Source of the DNA: Clostridia bacterium
GTDB lineage: Bacteria; Bacillota; Clostridia; Christensenellales; DTU072
DNA length: 28,833 nucleotides
Reading direction: 5' to 3'
Assembly (NCBI GenBank): GCA_028701415.1
Contig: JAQVQU010000008.1
Span: 1-28,833 of the forward strand
Both the position numbers and the translations under genes were made by a program. Under the pieces are notes generated by a model that made no database searches, was not told the origin of the DNA, and saw nothing but the letters and a program-made list of their open reading frames with translations. Positions 17,091 through 25,432 of this stretch are shown here, one piece after another (position 1 is the first letter of the stretch; the number at the start of each line of letters is the position of its first letter).

Positions 17091-17119
17091 ATTATACAAT
17101 AATAGATAGTTCTTATCAA
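17091..17119 (-). promoter_or_regulatory. sigma-A promoter of the miaB operon; predicts a leaderless mRNA
   Basis: On the minus strand TTGATA (17119-17114) and TATAAT (17096-17091) are separated by exactly 17 bases. A start 7 bases past the -10 box falls on the A of ATG 17084, so no room is left for a ribosome binding site. The rest of the 147-base gap back to thiI shows no clear structure. Confidence 0.8.
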
Positions 17120-17231
17120 CAAATACCCCTCTTTATTTATTAGTTAGGATTCATTAGGAAACTATAAAATATTTATATTTGAAGAATTAATATAAAAGAA
17201 AAAATCGCAGAAAATATGTTTCGTAAAATAT

Positions 17232-18395
17232 TCAATATTTCTCAATTTCTATTGTCTCTATAGCATTTTGAACAAGAGATTCAATACATAAACCTATTTC
17301 TGCTTTTTCAACCTCAAAAATATTTGGATGAATACTTGGATTATCTGGAAGAAAAACTGTACAACAGTCCTCATAAGGTAAGATACTTAAGTTAAAAGTA
17401 TTAAATTTATTCGCTAAAACGATTGTGTCAGTTTTATCATAAGCAATAAGAGGCCTTAGAACAGGGAGGGAGGAAAGAACCATATCTGTACTAGTAATTC
17501 CCTCTATTGTTTGGCTCGCTACTTGTCCTAAACTTTCTCCTGTTATGATACAGTTTAAATTATTTAATAAAGAAATTTTTTCAGCGATTCTCATCATAAA
17601 TCTTCTCATTATAGTAATTAAAAACTCTTTGGGGCACCGTTTATAAATTTCCTGTTGAATTTCCGTGAATTTTACTATATGTAATTTAATACCTAGATTA
17701 TATTTTGATATTATTTTGCATAAATCTCTTACCTTTTTTAAAGCAAGTTCTCCAGTGAATGGATAAGAATGAAAATGAATTGCTTCTACTTTCATCCCTC
17801 TCTTTGACATCATAATTGCTGCTACTGGACTATCAATTCCTCCCGATAATAAAACTAGTCCTTTGTTACTTGAACCAACTGGCAATCCACCTCCACCTGG
17901 AATTTTTTCAAAATATATGTAAGTATATCCATTTTCACGGATATCTATAATTAATTCATATTCAAAATTTTCTAAATCTACTGAATTTCCGGGATTCTGA
18001 AGTAAGATTTTTCCCCCTATTTCCTTGGCTAATTCTATAGAAGTGTATTTTATACTCTTATCTGCCCTCTTTACACTAACTCTAAAAGTACCTTTAGTAG
18101 GCATAATGCTTGAGCATAAAGAAAATATATTTTCTAAATCTGTTTTAATTTTTATACATCTACTTATGCTGTGAATTCCAAAAACTGTTTTTAACTCATC
18201 TACTATATCATTAATATAAGAAGTCTTAAAGGATTCGATATACAATCTATTCCGGGATGTATTAATCAAGTATTCGTAATTTTTTAATTTAAACTTGATA
18301 TTATTAAGAAGTTGTTTTTCAAATTGGTTACGGTTTTTACCTTTTAAAAAAATTTCACCTTCTCTAATTAAAATGCAGTTATATTCTATTTCCAT
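17232..18395 (-). CDS. thiI: tRNA 4-thiouridine synthase ThiI
   Basis: ThiI adenylates U8 of tRNA and transfers sulfur to make s4U; it may also feed thiazole synthesis. The 387 residues contain an N-terminal ferredoxin-like region (1-60), a THUMP domain (about 60-165) and the PP-loop ATPase with SGGIDSP (184-190), followed by GESLGQVASQT and the family motif YEDCCTVFLP. The C-terminal rhodanese domain of enterobacterial ThiI is absent, as in Bacillus, where a dedicated cysteine desulfurase delivers the sulfur. That partner is encoded directly upstream and joined by TAATG. The gene ends with TGA; the next in-frame stop lies 15 codons further on. Confidence 0.96.
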   Translation of the reverse strand: MEIEYNCILIREGEIFLKGKNRNQFEKQLLNNIKFKLKNYEYLINTSRNRLYIESFKTSYINDIVDELKTVFGIHSISRCIKIKTDLENIFSLCSSIMPTKGTFRVSVKRADKSIKYTSIELAKEIGGKILLQNPGNSVDLENFEYELIIDIRENGYTYIYFEKIPGGGGLPVGSSNKGLVLLSGGIDSPVAAIMMSKRGMKVEAIHFHSYPFTGELALKKVRDLCKIISKYNLGIKLHIVKFTEIQQEIYKRCPKEFLITIMRRFMMRIAEKISLLNNLNCIITGESLGQVASQTIEGITSTDMVLSSLPVLRPLIAYDKTDTIVLANKFNTFNLSILPYEDCCTVFLPDNPSIHPNIFEVEKAEIGLCIESLVQNAIETIEIEKY

Positions 18396-19516
18396 TATAA
18401 TTTATACTCCATAAATATTTCTTCTAAAGCAGAAATTAACGCATAAATCTCTTCTTCGGTATTTTCAATAGAGAAGCTTACTCTTATCACTCCTTCAGAG
18501 TAGGGCTTTGATAACATTAATGCATTACTGATTCTGTTATTTCTTTTATTTGAAGAACAAGCGCTTCCAGTCCCTACTAAAATACCTTTACTTTCAAGTA
18601 AATTTTGTAGTACTTCCCCCCTAATTATCTTATTAGTAAACAACAAGATGTACTTTGAACCATTATTTTCATCGGATATTATCCTAAAAATTTTATTATT
18701 TTTTAAATAGTGTAATAATATATTATACAAGAATGATACTTTTGAATAATTAATTTGCCTATTAATTTCTCTATTTTCAATTGCTCTTACAAAAGATATA
18801 ATGCCCGCTACATTTTCAGTTGAAGACCGTAATCCATACTCTTGGCCCCCTCCTAGTAAAAAGGGGCTAAGTTCTATTCCTTCTTTGATAAATAAGGCCC
18901 CAGATCCTTTCATTCCACCAATTTTATGGGCACTTAGAGAATATAGATCAATATCCATATCTGATAGATTTACTGGTATTTTGCCCACTGCCTGAACACC
19001 ATCTGAGTGTACCAATACTGAAGGTAACTTCTCTTTTGCAAGTCGCACTATTTTCTTTAAGTCGTTAATTGCCCCGGTCTCATTATTTACGTGCATTATA
19101 GAGATCAAACTAACAGATTCGTCTAATAATTTTTCAAATTCTATCATATTTAATTTACCATATTTGTCTGTTGGACAAATTTCAACAATAAAACCTTTAT
19201 TTCTTAATTCAAGTGCTGAATAATACACCGCACTATGTTCATTAGATGAGATCAAAATTTTAGAACCAAGGCTCTTTTTTGTATTATTTATAGAAATGAA
19301 ATCACTTTCTGTCCCCCCAGAAGTAAATATTATTCTACCTTTTCCTGTAAGTGTATTAAGAATGCAATCCCTAGCATCATCAATTTCACTTTTGATTATC
19401 ACAGATTGTTTATATCGTGCAGAAGGATTAAAAAATCTTGTGGATAAATATCTACTAATTATAGATATTGTCTCATCTGAACATTTAGTAGTTGCAGCAT
19501 TATCTAAATATATCAT
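18395..19516 (-). CDS. cysteine desulfurase (NifS/IscS family, likely ThiI partner)
   Basis: This class V aminotransferase-fold PLP enzyme takes sulfur from cysteine as a persulfide. The N-terminal MIYLDNAATT is the family hallmark. H94 (SSNEHSA) and D172 (HSDGVQA) surround the cofactor, K198 (SAHKIGG) binds PLP, and C320 (GTGSACSS) is the persulfide-carrying cysteine. Its length of 373 residues and its coupling to thiI resemble the NifZ-ThiI pair of B. subtilis, so thiouridine synthesis is the likely main role, but a general Fe-S function cannot be excluded. ATG 19516 overlaps the mutS2 TGA (ATGA). Confidence 0.95.
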   Translation of the reverse strand: MIYLDNAATTKCSDETISIISRYLSTRFFNPSARYKQSVIIKSEIDDARDCILNTLTGKGRIIFTSGGTESDFISINNTKKSLGSKILISSNEHSAVYYSALELRNKGFIVEICPTDKYGKLNMIEFEKLLDESVSLISIMHVNNETGAINDLKKIVRLAKEKLPSVLVHSDGVQAVGKIPVNLSDMDIDLYSLSAHKIGGMKGSGALFIKEGIELSPFLLGGGQEYGLRSSTENVAGIISFVRAIENREINRQINYSKVSFLYNILLHYLKNNKIFRIISDENNGSKYILLFTNKIIRGEVLQNLLESKGILVGTGSACSSNKRNNRISNALMLSKPYSEGVIRVSFSIENTEEEIYALISALEEIFMEYKL

Positions 19517-21888
19517 TTATTTAGGGTTATTAAAGTGACGCCCTTACCTCCATCTAAATAATCACCGTCTTGAAAATATTTAACTAGAACATGATTTTTA
19601 AGGTGCATTCTCACACCCTCTCTTAAGCGCCCAGTTCCTATTCCATGAATTATTTTTACATGATTGACACTGGTATTATATGCACTATTCAAAAATTTTT
19701 CTATTTCCGGGATCGCTTCTTGAACAGTTAGACCAATAATCTTTAATTCTGAGGAGAAGGTATTTGTATTGAAAACAGAAGAAATATTTTCTCTTTTTAC
19801 TTTTTCTGATTTTGGAGGAATATAAATAGGAATCAGTTGGTCTTTTTTAAATATACTCTTTATATTACCTGTAAGAACTTCTATTGCATTTTTATTTTCA
19901 TTAATCGAATATACTTTACCCGTAACATTCAAAGGAATGATCTTTACATCACAACCAATATATAATTCTTGTTTTTCAAGTTCTGGATATTCGCAATCGA
20001 ATTTTGAAACAACACTTCTTTCCAAATTTTGAATATTTCTTTTAATTTCTCGCGCTTTAAATAGGTCTGAATCCGTTGGTGAATTAGTTAATAATTTTAT
20101 ATTTTCTATTAACTGATTTGCTTCAACTAAAGCTTCTCTTATTATTTTATTAGCTTCTTCATCACCTTTTTGTTCCAGTTTTTGTCTTTTTATTTTTACT
20201 TTTTCTATTTCTTTTTCTAGTATTTTGTTTTTTTCGTCAATATCTAGAAGTAATCTATTGACAGTATCTTCATTGTTTCTCGCATTTCTCAGCGAATTTT
20301 CTAGCGCATTAATCATTTCAATATTGGGGTTACTTTCTTTGTTTATATGAAGCTTAGCTTTTTTTACAATGGAAGAATTGAGCCCTATTTTTGAAGCTAT
20401 TTCTATAGCGTTTGATTGTCCGGGAGTTCCGATAATAATTTTGTATGTTGGTTGATAGTTTTTAGGATTAAAATCCATACTAGCATTTTCGACATTGTCA
20501 GTTACAAATGCATATTCTTTGAGTTCGTTGAAATGTGTAGTTAATATTGCTCTAGCACCATTTTTAAGTATATAATCTAAAATAGAAACGGCTAGACCAG
20601 CTCCTTCAGTTGGATCAGTACCTGCTCCTAATTCATCAAGTAAAATTAAAGAATTACTGCTCATATTATCTGTTATATATTTAATATTTTTAATATGTCC
20701 AGAAAAAGTTGATAAACTTTGTTCTATGCTTTGTTCATCTCCAATATCACAAAAAATGTTATCAAAAGTTGACAATTCTGCTTTTTTTGCTGGAACAAAC
20801 AATCCGGATAATGCCATTAATTCCATTATCCCAACTAATTTTAGCACCACAGTCTTTCCACCAGTATTTGGACCCGTAATTAATAATACACGAAATGTTT
20901 TTCCTATATTTATTGTTGTAGGTACTACGGAATCTTTTTCGATTAATGGGTGTCTACCCAATTCAACTTCTATTAAACCTTTTGAATTCATAGTAGGTTT
21001 TACTGAATCTGTAGAGTATGCATAGTATGATTTAGCGAAAATGGCATCTAAAGAAGTTAAAGATTTTGTTGCATAATTTAAATTATCTACTATAGCAGAA
21101 ACTTTGGTTGTTAAATCCCTTAAAATCTTCTCTATTTCTTGATTTTCCAAAAGAATAACAGACTTTAACTCATTGTTCATTTCTACAATAGTAAAAGGTT
21201 CAATAAACAATGTTTGGCCACTTGAACTTTGATCGTGAATTAGGCCATTAATTGAATTTTTATATTCTGCTTTTACTGGGATAACATATCTGTCATTCCG
21301 TATTGTAACAATGCTATCTTGTAGAAATTTTGCTGATTCCCTTGAGTTAACGTAAGAATCTAATTTTCTTTTAATTTGTTCAGATATTGTTTTTATTTTT
21401 TTTCTTATATTTTTTAAGACTGAAGAAGCATTATCACTAATTTCTGTTTCTGATATTATATTTTCATCTATATACTTGCTAAGTTCAATTGGAAGAATAA
21501 TTTCTTTAACATAATCTTTTAACAAAAAAATATCGTTTGATTTTACACTATTAATGTCTTCCTTAACAGTTATAGCAATTTTAATAAATTTAGATACTTT
21601 TAATAATTCATTATTATTTAATGTAGAAAAAACTTTTGCTTTATTAAAAATATCTGTAATATCATCATATGAGAAACTAATTCCTTTAGAACATTTCTCT
21701 GACACAATAAACGCTTGTTCAATCTCATTAAGCGATATATTTATTTGGTTAAAATCGAGATTTGGGGTTAGTTTTAATATAGCACTCTTACCAAGTGAAG
21801 AAGATGCATATTTTGAGATTCGTTCAAGAATTTTAGTAAATTCTAGTGCTCGAAGAGTTCTATCATCCATTTTAACGAAGATAAGCAT
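19513..21888 (-). CDS. mutS2: MutS2 (RqcU-like) ATPase with C-terminal Smr domain
   Basis: MutS2 lacks mismatch-recognition domains. In Firmicutes it acts on recombination intermediates and on collided ribosomes. The clamp/lever helices precede Walker A GPNTGGKT (near 340), FVPA, DIGDEQSIEQSLSTFSGH, Walker B LLDELGAGTDPTEG and TTHFNELK. A coiled coil (about 520-630) leads to a KOW-like segment and the Smr domain (about 715-791) with HGIGTGRLREGV. The usual LDLRG at the start of Smr reads LKIIG. ATG 21888 has a weak AAAGAG ahead and overlaps pheT; the family-typical start MDDRTLRALEF at 21870 is equally possible. Confidence 0.95.
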   Translation of the reverse strand: MLIFVKMDDRTLRALEFTKILERISKYASSSLGKSAILKLTPNLDFNQINISLNEIEQAFIVSEKCSKGISFSYDDITDIFNKAKVFSTLNNNELLKVSKFIKIAITVKEDINSVKSNDIFLLKDYVKEIILPIELSKYIDENIISETEISDNASSVLKNIRKKIKTISEQIKRKLDSYVNSRESAKFLQDSIVTIRNDRYVIPVKAEYKNSINGLIHDQSSSGQTLFIEPFTIVEMNNELKSVILLENQEIEKILRDLTTKVSAIVDNLNYATKSLTSLDAIFAKSYYAYSTDSVKPTMNSKGLIEVELGRHPLIEKDSVVPTTINIGKTFRVLLITGPNTGGKTVVLKLVGIMELMALSGLFVPAKKAELSTFDNIFCDIGDEQSIEQSLSTFSGHIKNIKYITDNMSSNSLILLDELGAGTDPTEGAGLAVSILDYILKNGARAILTTHFNELKEYAFVTDNVENASMDFNPKNYQPTYKIIIGTPGQSNAIEIASKIGLNSSIVKKAKLHINKESNPNIEMINALENSLRNARNNEDTVNRLLLDIDEKNKILEKEIEKVKIKRQKLEQKGDEEANKIIREALVEANQLIENIKLLTNSPTDSDLFKAREIKRNIQNLERSVVSKFDCEYPELEKQELYIGCDVKIIPLNVTGKVYSINENKNAIEVLTGNIKSIFKKDQLIPIYIPPKSEKVKRENISSVFNTNTFSSELKIIGLTVQEAIPEIEKFLNSAYNTSVNHVKIIHGIGTGRLREGVRMHLKNHVLVKYFQDGDYLDGGKGVTLITLNK

Positions 21889-24259
21889 TATATTTCTCTT
21901 TTAACGAGCTATAAATGCTTTCCATTTCACTATTTATTTCAAAATCATTCAAAGTATGTGTATTGCTTTGAAATCTTAATTTTATCGAAACACTCTTTTG
22001 ATTAGAGTTAACCTGAGCACCGTAGTAAACATCATATATGTAGGCGTCTATTAATAGATCATTCGAAGCAGAGCTAACAGAGTCAATAATGTCTTGTGCC
22101 TTAACTTCTTTATCTATAACTATGGAAATATCCCTATCCGATATCTGGTATTTAGAAATATTTTTAAAATTTTTATATCCTTGATAATTATTTGTCAAAT
22201 AATCAAAATTTAATTCACAAAGAACTATTCTATCGGTAACATCATATATTGATTCAGAAATGGATGCTTTAACTTCTCCGATAAATCCTATTTCGATTCC
22301 TGTTTTTTTATCTATGACAGAAGCACATCTATAATCATGCATGAAGGGTAATTTTTTTGTTTTATATAGCACATCATATCTTAATAAATACATAATTCTT
22401 TCCAATGTAGTTTTTAATTCAAAAAAACTAACTGAATAGGAACTAAAACATAATTTATAACTTTCATGTGGTAATTCAGAAATTATGTTACTTTCTTTAA
22501 TATATGTTTTTCCTAATTCAAAGAGCTTAACATTCTTGTTACCTCTTGAAAAATTTTTCGCAATAATTTTTATCATACTATATGATAGTATGGGCCGCAT
22601 AAGGGCATATTCATCACTTAATGGATTAAGTAAATAAATTAGCTTGTCTTCAAAATCTTCAGATATATTTAATTCATCTAATGCCTTTTTGGGAATAAAT
22701 GAATAATTAATAACTTCACTGAATCCGTCCCCAAGCAAAACTTCTTTGGTTTTTTCAATAAGTTTATAAAAATCTCCTTTTTGGCCCAAAATAACAGATC
22801 CCATTCTCTTCGAATCTATTTCATCGTATCTATCATATCCAATTATGCGAATAATTTCTTCCGCAATATCATTGATTCCATAAATATCATCTCTCCATCG
22901 CGGGACCACACATTTATAGTAGTCATTTTCAACAGAGACTTGAAACCCTAACGACTCTAGAGGATAAATTATGTCCGTCTTGCCAATAGATATACCTAAA
23001 ACCTTAGTTATGTCTATTGATCTAAATGATACAATCTTTGGCTGCGGAATGTTGGTTAAAGAGTCATATATAGAATATGCGGTTCCCCACTTTTCGTCCT
23101 TAATAATTTGTAGCGCTAGAGAAATGCCAAGTTCTTGAGAATATAAATCAATTCCTTTTTCAAATCTTAAAGAACTTTCAGACTGTAAACCCAAAGATCT
23201 TGATGTGTTTCTTACTGAGTCGCGTGCAAAGTTAGCACTTTCCAAAACTATATGTTTAGTAGATATATCAATTGAATGATTCTTTCCCCCCATTACACCC
23301 GCAATTGCCATAGGTTCATTTGAATTACAAATAGCTAGTATCGATTTATTAAGCGTATATTTATTTCCGTTTAAAGCTGTAATCACTTCGGTGTCTTTTG
23401 ACATTCTAACTATTATAGAATTTCCAGAAATTTTTGAATAATCAAAAGCATGTAAAGGTTGACCAACGGAAATCATAACATAGTTTGTTAAATCAACTAT
23501 GTTGTTGATAGAGTTAATACCTACCGATTTAAGCCTTCTTTTAATATAATCAGGACTATCAGTAATTTTAATATCTTTAACTAAACACGCTAAATATCTT
23601 CTGCATTTGTCAGAAGCTTCTATTTCGCATCTAAGTTCTTTTCTTTTTGATAAAGTTGAAAAATCTTCAAAGAAAGTTTTCTTTAGAGGTTTTCCAGTAA
23701 TAGCGGATACTTCTCTAGCGATACCAAGAATGCTATTTGCATCACTTCGATTTGCTGTTATCGAAATATCTAGAACTATATCATTTCTTCCTAAAATAAT
23801 ATTAACATCTTCTCCAACAAAAGTTGAGTCGCTAAATTTATATACACTCATTTTTTTAGCAGAAGAATCAATATCAAAAATTCCAATTTCTTCTGGGCCA
23901 CAAAACATGCCATCAGATTTATAATCTCGTATGGTATCGCTATGAATAATTTTCCCATCGTATAAAACAGCGCCATCTAACGCCAGAGGAACAATATCAT
24001 TAATTTGCAAGCTAATATCATTAGTTACAATAAAATAATGATTCTTGTCTTTTGAGGCGACTTCACATATAATCAATTTATCAGCAGATGGATGTTTTTT
24101 TATATTTATAATTTTTGAAGTGTATACATTACTTATTTTATTTGCTAAATCTATAATTTCCTCAACTTCAAAACCGGCCTTAACAAGAGAGTTTTTTAAA
24201 TCAATCGGAGATAAATCAACATCTACGTATTCTTTTAACCAACTAATAGGAACTAACAT
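21872..24259 (-). CDS. pheT: phenylalanyl-tRNA synthetase beta subunit
   Basis: PheT is the large subunit of the alpha2-beta2 enzyme that charges tRNA-Phe; it edits misacylated Tyr and binds the tRNA. The 795 residues start MLVPISWLKEYVD, the standard opening. The EMAP-type tRNA-binding domain (about 40-150) contains HPSADKLIICEV and GMFCG. The B3/B4 editing region (about 205-385) has NNIVDLTNYV, GQPLHAFDY and GVMGG. B5 and the inactive synthetase core follow, and the anticodon-binding FDX-ACB domain ends the protein (about 700-795, YQISDRDISIVID). GAGG lies 5 bases before ATG 24259, and pheS ends 24 bases upstream. Confidence 0.97.
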   Translation of the reverse strand: MLVPISWLKEYVDVDLSPIDLKNSLVKAGFEVEEIIDLANKISNVYTSKIINIKKHPSADKLIICEVASKDKNHYFIVTNDISLQINDIVPLALDGAVLYDGKIIHSDTIRDYKSDGMFCGPEEIGIFDIDSSAKKMSVYKFSDSTFVGEDVNIILGRNDIVLDISITANRSDANSILGIAREVSAITGKPLKKTFFEDFSTLSKRKELRCEIEASDKCRRYLACLVKDIKITDSPDYIKRRLKSVGINSINNIVDLTNYVMISVGQPLHAFDYSKISGNSIIVRMSKDTEVITALNGNKYTLNKSILAICNSNEPMAIAGVMGGKNHSIDISTKHIVLESANFARDSVRNTSRSLGLQSESSLRFEKGIDLYSQELGISLALQIIKDEKWGTAYSIYDSLTNIPQPKIVSFRSIDITKVLGISIGKTDIIYPLESLGFQVSVENDYYKCVVPRWRDDIYGINDIAEEIIRIIGYDRYDEIDSKRMGSVILGQKGDFYKLIEKTKEVLLGDGFSEVINYSFIPKKALDELNISEDFEDKLIYLLNPLSDEYALMRPILSYSMIKIIAKNFSRGNKNVKLFELGKTYIKESNIISELPHESYKLCFSSYSVSFFELKTTLERIMYLLRYDVLYKTKKLPFMHDYRCASVIDKKTGIEIGFIGEVKASISESIYDVTDRIVLCELNFDYLTNNYQGYKNFKNISKYQISDRDISIVIDKEVKAQDIIDSVSSASNDLLIDAYIYDVYYGAQVNSNQKSVSIKLRFQSNTHTLNDFEINSEMESIYSSLKEKYNAYLR

Positions 24260-24283
24260 TTTTACCTCAAAACAATTAAATAA

Positions 24284-25303
24284 TTATCTAAACTGATCAA
24301 TATATCTTACATCTCCATCGAAGAGAATTCTCATATCTGGTATTCCATATTTAACCATAGTAGCTCTTTCAATTCCGATTCCAAAGGCATATCCATTATA
24401 AATAGAAGAAGATATGCCACAATTATCTAGAACAATCGGATTTACTACTCCAGCTCCTAACAATTCTAGCCAACCAGTGCCCTTGCAAAGAGAACAGCCT
24501 GCACCTCCACATATTGCACAGCTTAAATCTACTTCAACGCTTGGTTCTGTAAAAGGAAAGTAGGATGGTCGGAATCGAACTTTGGTTGATTCTGTAAAAA
24601 ATTTTTTAGCAAATAGTTCTAATATATGTTTTAAATCGGCCAAAGAAACATTTTTGTCGACATATAATCCTTCAATTTGTTGAAACATTGGGGAATGAGT
24701 TGCATCATCATCTGGACGATAAACCTTTCCTGGACATATAATTTTTATGGGGGGAACTGTTTTTTCCATCACTCTTGCTTGAATCCCAGATGTCTGTGTT
24801 CTTAATAGAATATTATCGGAAATATAAAAACTATCGCAAAAAGCACGAGATGGATGATCTGTAGGAATATTTAATAACTCAAAATTATACTTAGATAGTT
24901 CAATCTCAGGGCCATCTTCTATACTGAATCCTAGCCCAGTAAATATATCAATTATTTCACTTTTTACAATTGATAAAGGATGTAAAACACCTCTTTTAAA
25001 AGAAGGCAGAGATAATGAGATATCTAATAATTCACTTTCTTCTTTTTTCTTCTGTTCATAAACAATCAATTCTGCCAGTTTATTTGAGATTAAATTTTCA
25101 ATTGTAATTCTTGCCTCGTTTAAAAATTTCCCAACGGTAGGTCTTTCTTGAGAAGGTAAATTTTTAAGTTCTTTTAACATGTTTGTTAATAAACCTGTTC
25201 GTCCAATGTACTTTATTCTCACTTCGTTAATATGGGATGTACTTTCAGAAGCAAGGATTTCATTATTGACTTTTTCAAGTAAAGCTACTATGTTATTTTC
25301 CAT
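24284..25303 (-). CDS. pheS: phenylalanyl-tRNA synthetase alpha subunit
   Basis: PheS is the catalytic class II subunit. The 339-residue length is standard. An N-terminal coiled coil (about 1-85) precedes the core with RTQTSGIQARVME, the motif 2 region GKVYRPDDDATHSPMFQQIEG and motif 3 AFGIGIERATMVKYGIPDMR. Residues about 258-270 carry CAICGGAGCSLC, a four-cysteine insert that looks like a zinc site and is found in some bacterial PheS. GAGGAATTT directly before ATG 25303 fixes the start. It heads a cluster running through pheT, mutS2, the desulfurase and thiI. Confidence 0.97.
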   Translation of the reverse strand: MENNIVALLEKVNNEILASESTSHINEVRIKYIGRTGLLTNMLKELKNLPSQERPTVGKFLNEARITIENLISNKLAELIVYEQKKKEESELLDISLSLPSFKRGVLHPLSIVKSEIIDIFTGLGFSIEDGPEIELSKYNFELLNIPTDHPSRAFCDSFYISDNILLRTQTSGIQARVMEKTVPPIKIICPGKVYRPDDDATHSPMFQQIEGLYVDKNVSLADLKHILELFAKKFFTESTKVRFRPSYFPFTEPSVEVDLSCAICGGAGCSLCKGTGWLELLGAGVVNPIVLDNCGISSSIYNGYAFGIGIERATMVKYGIPDMRILFDGDVRYIDQFR

Positions 25304-25332
25304 AAATTCCTCGTAATCAATTCATTTCAAAA

Positions 25333-25362
25333 ATTATATCACTGTAAGTTAAAGTTTAACAA
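25333..25362 (-). promoter_or_regulatory. promoter of the pheS-pheT cluster
   Basis: On the minus strand TTGTTA (25362-25357) and an extended -10 TGATATAAT (25341-25333) have an 18-base spacer. The start would lie about 23 bases before ATG 25303, leaving room for the GAGG site. The whole gap to recN is 129 bases, with no space for a T-box leader. Confidence 0.7.
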
Positions 25363-25384
25363 GCAATAACCAGATGCTTATATA

Positions 25385-25432
25385 TAAACTAAAAAATAAT
25401 TACAAAATAAGTCAAATAATGTAATAATAAAT
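25385..25432 (-). terminator. possible weak terminator after recN
   Basis: On the minus strand, just past the recN TAA, ATTACA can pair with TGTAAT around an AT-rich interior, followed by ATTATTTTTT. The stem is only 6 bp of A/T-rich sequence, so this is a tentative call. Confidence 0.3.
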
